Assembly: GCA_003117195.1 (NCBI GenBank)
Contig: BDSI01000017.1
Location: 1,353,362 to 1,417,361 of the forward strand
Reading direction: 5' to 3'
DNA length: 64,000 nucleotides
Source of the DNA: Eudorina sp. 2006-703-Eu-15
Taxonomy: Eukaryota > Chlorophyta > Chlorophyceae > Chlamydomonadales > Volvocaceae
Under the pieces are notes generated by a model. The model was not told where the DNA came from and did not search any database. It was given only the letters and a program-made list of their open reading frames with translations. Below are positions 55,466-64,000 of this stretch, in pieces (the stretch's first letter is position 1; every line of letters begins with the position of its first letter). The position numbers and the translations under genes are program-made.

Positions 55466-57101
55466 GTCCCAAGGTTGCGTACCATTCGGTGGGCTAGTCA
55501 GCCGGTCGCATAGTGGGGGCAACCGATAGGGGCGCAGCCGGCGGGTCCGCCGAAATCGATGGGCCGCGTGTGCAGCACAGCACAGGCAGCGGTCCGGTCC
55601 GCGTATAATTGCCAGTTGAGTACACATGCGCAAGGATCATGCGCGTAAAATTTCGATAACGCAGGGATCTGCTCAGGGCCGACTTCTAAAGGTGACCGGC
55701 TACCAGGCAACGACTGGAGACCGGCCTAACGGGGATGAGGCGAGGCGTGAAGCGTCCCGAGGGGCAGCGCCCTTTGGACGCATATCCCGCAATGCTTCGC
55801 GCCCCTTCCGTCGCGCCCCATCCACGGATCCGGCCGCCCCGCCTCACCCAGACCTTCAGCCGCAATCAGACAGCGACAGACACCTGACATGCAACATGTT
55901 TCTTGTCACGGTATTCAGTCAAAAGAAAACCGTGCGCGGGTTGGAGCCGAGATTGCGGTCCTGTGCCGACCAGAAAGTAGTCGGCGTACGTACGGTCCCG
56001 CCCTCATCATGCCATCATGGGACCAATCATGTGCTCGACATATCCTATTTTCACTACAATCCTCGTGACGACGCCACACATGAAACGAAGAAGGCGGAGG
56101 AGGAGGGTACGGAATGCCGACACAATGCCGACAGCAAGTCCTTCGTCCGTATGCATGACGGCGTGGTACGACAAGATATCCAAATCGAAGCAGGCAACAG
56201 CTAACACGGCCCAGCAATTGCAGCTAATGGTACTTACTAGCCGACTGCCCTTAAAAAACGCGGGTCCCCAAACGCGGCAGAGGGGCACTGCAGCCGAAAC
56301 CGGCAAGTACAAGCGCCTCACGGGGAGCGGCGCTTTGTGCCGTCATGGGGCTTGATAGGCAGACATTCTCCAATCAGCAGCGCGGGCGTCCCCACTGCAC
56401 GCGGGCCTTATGTCCAGCAGGCGCTCTGCACGCGTCCTTTCGAGGGTTCGCCTGCCCCAAGCAATACTGTGAAAAACGCATGAAACCGCATGAAAGCAAA
56501 CACCACGCCGCAATCATCATTATTATTAGGATGTTACAGCGGACCCCGCGGGTCATCGGTGACAGCCCACGGCGACAGCCGAGGCTTCCTCACCATACAC
56601 TGCCGCAATCATATAAAACAACCAACCAGGTCGCGCGCCGCGTCCACGTCCTGACTCTCATGCCGAGCAAATAGGGGAAATACTCTACGAGATGATGACA
56701 CATGGGTACTTGCGTACATGTCCCCCCTGGCCCACGCATGCCAACCGGCAGGCAGTACAACCGCTCCGCAAACCGCGTGTGGGGGCAGACGTGCCGGTTC
56801 ATCCTCGGGGTGAACAAGAAAATAACGGACGAGCCGTCCGCCCCACCCCGCCCGCACCATCCGGATGCTGGCGACGCCTCGTCCCGGGCGGCTCCTTACC
56901 CACCGGCCGCAGCGTTGCCCCACCCCCTGACCCTCAACTCCGCAACATCGGGAATTCTCTTTGCGTGCGGGCTGCAACTATAGTCTGCAACTATGTGCCG
57001 CAAGCATCTACAGGCCGTACCGATCCTTTCAGTGACAACCAACAACGACCAACGGAACGTAACAGCTTGCGCGCCTCCCACATGCCGTCCACCAACCACT
57101 T

Positions 57102-57102
<1 letters not shown>

Positions 57103-57146
<44 letters not shown>
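57103..57146. repeat. (TCA)n microsatellite
   Basis: About 15 uninterrupted TCA triplets in the gene-poor region. Confidence 0.95.
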
Positions 57147-57962
57147 TGAGCCCCACCCACGTGACCCGCAACCCCCCGCAGCTGATCCATCCGCCCCCGC
57201 CCCATGTTCATAGCGATCACGACCCCCCGCCTTCACCTCAACGCCGTCGCAACCTCCCGCTCTCACCGCGCGCACCGTGCCCCACAGTGCCACGCCGCGT
57301 CCCGCGCCGCAGTACCAGCACACCGACTGCTGCGTCCGCTATCACGAAGCGGCACCTTGTCAAGCGATATATAGCGACACGCAACGCACGCTAAGGGTTC
57401 CTCAAGGGCATCGGTAAATCTATAGTAATAAAGCGCATGGGAAAAAAGCCAAAGGCATTGCCCCAAGAATCACCGGTATCTCCCCACAGGCCATCGAGGC
57501 CCCCCAGCGCCCGACACAGCTGTCGCGCGATGACCCAGCGGGGTGAGGACGGAGGCGGCGCGCCCACGAGTGCCCCGAGTCCCGCGCGTCCCGGACACTC
57601 GGCCATCCTCGGCCGCCGCCGGCCGCCGCCGTTCCTTTCCAGCAGTCCCAGCCCTTGAGGCCCCACCATTGTCACTGCCACTGCCAGCCCCTGCTCCGCA
57701 CCATCATGCGCTCCCCAACGGCCCTCGAGCTCCCCCCTCTGCCCCCAGCCCGCTCCCCCCTGCCCCTTTCGTCAATAAAGACAGCGAGAAATCGCGAAAC
57801 AATCACCGATTGCTCTCCCTCCCCCCTGGCCCCCCGCAACACACCTCCCTCGCGCGGGTCCCAGACACAAAGGGGGGGCACGCCTCACCCGCAGTACACC
57901 AGCAGCACACCCGGATCGCGTATTCATTTGGTGCGCGCCGCCGGCCGTGCGCCTCTTCCCCC

Positions 57963-58025
57963 GTGTGTGTGTATGTGTGTTTAGAATTGCAATTGTGTGT
58001 GTGTATGTGTGTGTGTGTGTGTGTT
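57963..58025. repeat. (TG)n tracts, imperfectly duplicated
   Basis: Two adjacent TG-rich blocks, each with an internal ta interruption and each ending gtgtttaga (57963-57984 and 57993-58028), consistent with a local duplication. Confidence 0.85.
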
Positions 58026-58444
58026 TAGAGAAGAGACCCGTGTGTGTATCAGTCTCCCGCCCTTCCCGTCCACCACCACGAACAGTGAATAAACCATCAT
58101 CTCGGAACGTAAGCTACCGCCGCTGCCGTACTGTATGCTGGCGGGCATATGGAGCCATGGGTTCCCTCCCTCGCTCATTAGTTTGACCACCTCAACCAGG
58201 AGAGCTGCCCCTTGATGTCAATAAAGACAGGAGAGCTGCCCCTCCCCTCCCCTTCCCTCCCCTCCCCTCCCCCGCCCAAACGCAGCGCAGAGAGCCTCAC
58301 CTCCCCCGGCCGCAAAAGCCGACACACGTCAACAAACCCCCAAATCAACGCCGCCTCATGCATCATCCCGCCGCAACCGCGACCGAACACTCACCGGTCC
58401 ACGACCGACCCCCCCACACGCCTCCCTGCGGGGGCCGGCGTCCT

Positions 58445-60026
58445 TCACAGCAACGCATCCAACGGGACCGTCTCAATCGCCATCGCATCCCGCAGGCAGG
58501 CGGCGCTGACGCCGCCTGTTCCGCACATCCCGTCCGCGTGGTGCTGCTGCTGCCAGCGGCCCCCCGATGCAGCGATCGCCTTCCCATGCGGCAACGTCAG
58601 GGCCCGCGGCCCGCGGTCTGCCTCGCGGAAGTGCTGCAGCGCTGGGGGGGCCAGGAGGGCCGACGACCACATGCCCCCGAAGCTGCTGCTGCTGCTGCCA
58701 ACAGCGGCAGCGGCAGCAGCAGCAGCAGGAGGAGGAACCGCCATCGGCCCCTCCACGGCGACCCCGCGGCTGTGCGGTTGCAGCTGCAGCGGGTCCCGCC
58801 GCAGCAGGCTGTCCAGAGAGCGCTGCGGCTTGGGCTCCGGCAGGCGCAGTGGTTGCGAGGAGTGCAGCACGCGGGGCCGGCTCCACACGCCCGGTAGGGC
58901 CACGGTGTTGGCGTCACCGGTCATAAGGCCCATGTTCCGCATGACGTCGTCCACCTCGGTCCCAACGCGGCGCAGCCAGACGGGCTCCGAGCCGGGCGGG
59001 TAGGTCGGCAGCGGCGCCGCCATCGCGGCACTGTTGAGCAGCGCAGCTGCGTCCCGAGCAGCGGGGAGCGCCCTGGCGGCCGGGAGGCCCGCCGCTGCGG
59101 CCGCCGCCGCTGCCACCTCCGCAAACGGGTTCGACCGCGCCTGCGGCGGCAGCGGCGGTCCTACGTCGCCGTCGCCGCAGTCGCCGCCCCTGACGTCCTG
59201 CCGCACGTCGCGGCCCCGCTTGACAGCCGCCCGGCTCTGCGCGACGGGACCGCTGCTCGAGTCGTGCGCTGCCGCCGGGTGCGGTGGCGGTTGCGGCGGA
59301 AGTGCGGCGCAGCCCCGCAGGTCGCTGCACAGCGCGGCATCCGCGAAGATGGAGGTGGCCGAGTCCCACAGCAGGACGGACGACCCAATGGCATCGTGGC
59401 CGGGCCCGAGGCCGCCGCCGGGTAGGGCGATGACGGTGGGGTCGGGCTGCATCCAGGTGGGGCGGGGGGCGCCGGCGGCCATCGACGGCCCCCCGGTGGC
59501 TCCGGAGAAGCGCCGCAGGGCCACGAGGGGTTCTGACAGCGAGCTGGGCGCTGCGGCCGGGGCGGGCATGTCGCTGTCGGCATTCATATAGCCGCGGAGG
59601 GCGCCCGGGGGGTCGCTGTGGGCGTCAAAGTTGAGGGCCGCTGCGGTCTCCAGAGCCGGCGGGCCATTCATGGTGTCCGCAGTGCCGCTTCCTCCGCCGC
59701 AGCCCTCCAGAGCTACTCCCCTCGTCCCCGCCGGCGCCCCGACCGGGAGCGAGGAGGGATCGGAGAGGGACGCGCAGGTCTCCACGGCACCACCCAGGGG
59801 AAGTTCGCGCGCGCCGAATGCTGGGACCGAGTCCTAGGGAAGGAATTAGGCGAGGTGGGATTTGGTTATGCGACTGATGACAGAGGCATATATAAAGTGC
59901 AAGTTTCGACGGGCAAGAGCAAGGGCAAAGACGGCAGGCGCCCCTCTCACCGGGCAGCAGTCCTCCTCCTCCTCCTCGTCCTCCGGCCCCGGATTCCGGC
60001 TCAGATGAAGACCGGTGCGGCGACAT
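58445..60026 (-). CDS. Ala/Gly/Pro-rich hypothetical protein
   Basis: Not recognised. Two exons in phase: 60026-59951 (starts MSPHRSSSEPESGAGG) and 59820-58445, giving about 483 residues. The frame is supported by the ATG, a GTGAGA donor and a CAG acceptor. Composition is Ala/Gly/Pro/Ser-rich with short less-biased islands: SSVLLWDSATSIFADAALCS, EPVWLRRVGTEVDDVMRNMG, PEPKPQRSLDSLLRRDPLQ and GGMWSSALLAPPALQHFREA. The C-terminus ends near a CLRDAMAIETVPLDALL segment. No signal peptide or membrane span is evident. A regulatory or scaffold role would be a guess. Further 5' exons upstream of 60026 cannot be excluded. Confidence 0.55.
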
Positions 60027-61439
60027 TTCATTCTGTTCGCATGACGCTGTGTTTCTGCGTAGCTGACAGCGTGCTCGCCCCAAACCTTAACAGCGTTCTC
60101 GGCATGCCACCTGCGACCAGGTGCAAAATTGATCAAATGTTCAAAGCAGACCTCTGTAGCTAAAAAATGGGACAAGATAGGATATGGACTGTTCAGATAT
60201 GCGATGCAGCGGAAGCAAAGTTCGCAGGGTATACTCACTTTCCAATAGCCTTTGAGCTTGGCCTCTGACCGAGACGAGCAAACTCGCTGTGCCTGGACAG
60301 AAGGCGAGCGCCGCTCAGACAAACCATCCCCAAACAGAGAATGAACAGCAAACAACGAGAGCGCCTACCACCACAAATTGAATCTGGCCCAAAAGCCGGT
60401 CGGAAAACGACGAATAGGGCCTGCAGTCTCTTTGCTGCCTGTCTCAGATCCCATTGTTCAAGTCTCTATACACAAGATTTCATAATAACATCTCGCAAAC
60501 ATCACTGACGCACAAACGTTTACCGCGAAACATCATGACTGCTTGATAAAGGTAAATCAGGTACGACAGCTATACGGGGTTCCAATGGGGAACGATTTCT
60601 CCAGTTAAAGCCAGTCGACGATTGTGTATCTACTTGCTCCCACTTTAGATAGCAAAATATATCTCCGTCTCCGGTTTTGCGCGACGCGTCCTGATCGCAA
60701 GGATGCAACTTGGAACGTGACATGTTCGCCAATGATCAGTTAACCATAGGAAGAGACATTTATTTCGTGCAGATTTCTCGGTATCTTGAGGTTTCGGTGA
60801 CGTATGCACGATCAGTGTACCGCCTATTTTTGTCGTCATTGCCAATCGTCGTTCGACGAAGTTGTCCGTTGCGCAGCGCCTTCATATGTTTTCACATGCG
60901 TCATATTCTTGACGTACTGGCCATTGGAAAAGGCGTCAATACTGCACTGCAATGCTTGAGGGTTATAATGGCCAGGGCGTGTAAGGCCCTCCGCGACAAG
61001 GCCGGCCCTGATGGGAACCGATGTGACGCAAAAAACTCACAGCGACTTCTGCGACGGGTAATTCACATCAAGCCACGGCTTCAACAAGTTCCATCGCCGC
61101 TGCACAGCAAGTTCAGTCACGCGTTAGCCATGCGCGTGCTTTTTTCCAAATCAAAGCAAAGCGGCATTCTCGCATGGCCGTGCTGCCCCTGATGGGCGAG
61201 CCCAATGCTGCTCATTCTACGAGAGGGCTGCGGCGATCCCGCTTTTTGTTTTGTGTAGGTTTGATGAAAGGATGTGAAGAAGGGCGTAGGGGGCCGATCG
61301 CATCACTTGAATGAAAGAGAGCACGAATCCTCATGAATGCTGCATACATTTCGGCGAAGCAGGGTGGACGAAACAGAAAGGTCCAGTCGGTCCGTGGCCC
61401 GACCCCACTTACGCATGACCCCGGCAATTGCCAAGAACC
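60027..61439. other. Upstream region of the 58445-60026 gene
   Basis: 1.4 kb, AT-richer than the genes. A 160-codon plus-strand open frame (60710-61192) has no motif, splice support or biased codon use and is not called. Otherwise nothing recognised. Confidence 0.5.
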
Positions 61440-61559
61440 ACACTCTCATCCGCGCATTGCCGCAGTCCTCCTACTTTGACCGGCGCACTGCCCACCACGA
61501 CCGCCGCCGCCGGTGCCACCTCCGCCCCGCCCCCACCGTCTTAGCGGCATATGCCAACA

Positions 61560-61745
61560 TTCGTACGTGGAGGCAATGCAGGGTCCATTCCAGGCCCCAT
61601 CTGCACCTGTTTCGTTGGACCTCTCGGGCCAAGCCCGACTTTGCCTGATACCATCTGCATTTCGGACCTTCTCGGGGCATGTACACCCCACCCATGTCCA
61701 AACCCACGCATCCCGGACCCCTCCCGGTAATCCACCTATACCTGG
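61560..61745 (-). mobile_element. Diverged, truncated copy of the 62.9-kb repeat
   Basis: Shares blocks with 62930-63090 in the same order: ggaggcaatgc, a ccccatctgcacctg-type motif, cgggccaagccc, cttctcgggg and acccatg. Spacing differs by indels. It looks like a partial paralogous copy of the repeat described at 62319-63409. Confidence 0.5.
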
Positions 61746-62318
61746 AAAACCCCCCACCAGTCCTAGGGGCAAGCGTCACCCATGCCCGATCCCACGTGAG
61801 CGCGTTCCTGACCCCTCTGCCCTGAAACACCATCTGCACCTGATAAACCCCCGACAGCATCTCAATCCATGTGAAGGCACCAGCACAGTCCGCCCCGGGA
61901 CCTCGAACCCCGCCTCACATGACCCCGATCGACAATACCAAGGACAACACTGACGTCGTCTGTTCCCTTATGGGGTCGGCATTCACAGTCACTCATCTCG
62001 TCCTTGACATCTAGGCCTCTTTCTTACCTTATTCATTCCTCATTCGCACTGATCAATCAGTTTTCATTGGACGTCCGAATTTTGCATCTCCAATAACGGT
62101 CAGGTTCCGTAAGAGGAAGGTCTCCGCAGCCGAAAATGCGCGGTCCCCGTGAAAGGGATCCATCATCGGTGCCTCACAGGGGAAACCCCCGCGAGCTGTG
62201 GCACCCCACCGACAAAGCAGCGAGGCATCCTCGCACTACATCGCCGCGAAAAGCGAGCAGGGGCGGGAACCCGCCAGCAGAACCACCCAAACACGCTGAG
62301 ACTGCCAGCGGGACAGCA

Positions 62319-63409
62319 CTACCTATGGGGCAAGAGTGACGCACCACGGTCGCACCGGGAACGGATCATGCAGAACATGGGGGAAGTCGCCCACATAGGC
62401 ACCCCAACGTCCAGTACCCCACCCCGGACGCGTCCTGCGCCGCTGAAGCTTGAGGTCCTGGACGCCCACGCCTGTGCGGCAGTCGCTGGCAGGAAGCCCC
62501 TCACCCACCAAGCACCCGACCGCCCCCAGCCGGGGCCAGAAGCAGGCCCGCCTGCGGGGCGCAAGAAAACCCACTGACCGTCAGTCCTCCGGGGGCGGCC
62601 CTGCACGCTGCAGGATCCCCCCGGCCACCCGCAACACTGGATGGAAGGAGCCTACGGAGCCCCAGCCACGCATGGGGACCCACAACTGGGAGGACCCGGC
62701 GCCAAGATCGGCCCCACACGGGAAGCTGCCCTCCGCGGGGCGGCGGCTAACCCGAGCCCCCAGAGCTGCGCCCGGCTCACCCGGGCCCCCAGCTGTAACT
62801 CCCATCACGGCCAGGGCCACGGGGCAGGCCCAGAAGTGATGCTGCCGCGTGGTGGCTTCCCCACCACCCGCCGCGGGAAACGTCCCGCAGCCACACCGGG
62901 CCACCGCCGCCGGGCGCATGTGGGAGTTGCCCATTTGCAGAGGCAATGCTGGGGCCATCCCAAGCCCCATCGGCACCTGGTTCGACATCCATCCCTATCC
63001 ATCCATCGGGCCAAGCCCATCCTGACCTAGTCCCATCTGCATCCCAGCCTTCTCGGGGTACACCCAACCCATGCCCCCCTCCCTAAGTGCTACCCGTGCC
63101 TGCTGCTGGCATGCCGAGCTTCTGCCTGTTGATCCCCACCATGTCCAACCCACCTGACCCTATCCCTGCTTGGGGCCCACCTCGCCTTGGCTGGAACATT
63201 ATAAATCAGTGTCTCACCGTGTTGCCAAGCTCAAGCATCCCATACTTCCCCCTCGCGTGACCCCATCTGCAATCCATGTGGACCCAGCCCGTGGCCGACG
63301 CATCCGACCCGTCCATCCGCCATCCAAGGGCCCCACGAGCCCTAACACTGCACCTGGTCCCACCCGTGCATAACCTCAGGACTGTATTGCCCAGCTTCTG
63401 CCTGTTGAT
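62319..63409 (-). mobile_element. Relic of a transposon-type ORF with flanking repeats
   Basis: On the minus strand, about 62988-62581 reads CGCGTFPAAGGGEATTRQHH then FWACPVALAVMG, a Cys/His pattern (C-x-C...HHFW-x-CP) that I associate with the C-terminal zinc-knuckle part of repeat-encoded proteins common in volvocine genomes. The frame is broken by a stop at 62581, and the neighbouring frame continues to 62319, so it is a decayed copy. A 17-nt direct repeat, agcttctgcctgttgat, occurs at 63118 and 63393. Assignment to a particular element class is not possible here. Confidence 0.4.
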
Positions 63410-64000
63410 TCTTGTCTTCTGAACTACAGGTTTGCCACCAGGTGCCATCCTACCTCAACTTTCTTCTTGTGGAATTCTTAGCAGTTACCGTATGTCCAAA
63501 CGCCGTTACATATACTAGGTATGACTTCCTAGCATTTAAAATACCGCGCGTCTGGTTCCCCAATTGCGAACAGTCATCAAATCAATTTCGGCCCAAACAA
63601 ACGTCCACGCGCTCGCAAACCTGTCAATTCAATGCACCTGTTTACGCTCTATCGTTGCGCTAAGCGAACCTGGCAAATGGCCTTGATTTCCTCCATGTCC
63701 CTCGGTTACGGTATCTTACTGGAATGGAACCCAAACAAATGCCAGAAGCGCACCCAACTCTTTCAGCCAAAAGGAATTCATTCGTTTTATCGTGGTGACG
63801 CCCAAAGCCGTCGCTGCCCCTCCATTTCCTCAACGTCCCTCGCACAGTCATCCATGTGCTCCGACGCAAATGAACGCGAACGCGCGCCGCAACTTGTCTT
63901 TCCAATGCAAATCCACATTCTGTATCCTTGAGCACACGGAGCTTGGCGAACGCGCCCCCCTTCCTTGATGTCCCTCGCAACCGCGTACCGCTTGTACAGT
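63410..64000. other. No gene recognised at right edge
   Basis: AT-richer sequence with short open frames only; a fragment of a gene or repeat extending beyond the window cannot be judged. Confidence 0.4.

Larger units (their letters stand above)
52931..58444. other. Gene-poor convergent region with repeats
   Basis: 5.5 kb between the 3' ends of the SWT1-type gene (+) and the 58445-60026 gene (-). I see no convincing gene. It holds the 31-bp minisatellite, the 3'-tail-like motif, (TCA)n, (TG)n and pyrimidine-rich tracts, and a 14-bp direct repeat ggagagctgcccct at 58199 and 58231 flanking a tcaataaagac motif that also occurs at about 57773. 53000-54200 is GT-rich. Confidence 0.5.

Noticed and set aside
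60710..61192. 160-codon plus-strand frame
   Set aside because: No motif, no splice context, codon use unlike confident genes here.

Overview
The window looks like nuclear DNA of a chlorophycean, probably volvocine/Chlamydomonas-like, green alga. It is GC-rich, genes are split into many short exons with GT-AG introns of about 60-900 bp, and proteins are padded with Ala/Gly/Pro/Gln runs. TGTAA, the usual green-algal poly(A) signal, follows two of the stop codons. Families present are eukaryotic: centriole and cilium proteins, chloroplast Rieske oxygenase, cytochrome P450, ribosome-assembly WD protein and PIN-domain RNase. There is no operon structure. I assembled gene models by hand from reading frame, splice sites and intron phase; where all phases agree I say so.

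Layout. 1-417: 15-bp minisatellite. 506-3143 (-): coiled-coil protein with one membrane segment. 4245-6772 (-): HYLS1-like centriole protein. 8688-11757 (+): TSNAXIP1-like coiled-coil protein, divergent from HYLS1. 14983-17665 (-): cytochrome P450. 19663-25249 (-): pheophorbide a oxygenase/TIC55-type Rieske oxygenase in 12 exons. 27917-30228 (+): hypothetical protein with a possible myristoylation start and a degenerate EF-hand. 32736-35252 (-): low-complexity 838-residue protein. 35649-38853 (-): coiled-coil protein. 39265-43104 (+): GRWD1/RRB1, head-to-head with the coiled-coil gene. 43932-52795 (+): SWT1-type PIN endoribonuclease in 16 phase-consistent exons with a GYF-like N-terminus and a long poly-Gln tail. 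52796-58444: gene-poor, with mini- and microsatellites. 58445-60026 (-): low-complexity hypothetical protein. 60027-64000: mostly repeat, with relics of a transposon-type ORF.

Functional links are loose. HYLS1 and the TSNAXIP1-like gene both belong to the centriole/cilium/sperm-tail gene set and are adjacent and divergent. GRWD1 (ribosome assembly) and SWT1 (nuclear mRNA surveillance) are tandem nuclear RNA/ribosome genes about 0.8 kb apart. The P450 and the Rieske oxygenase are neighbouring oxidoreductases on the same strand. The most unusual items are the SWT1 domain architecture and a 30-nt identical dispersed motif (32.5 kb and 55.4 kb) that resembles the 3' tail of a short retroelement and may supply a poly(A) signal to the 838-residue gene.
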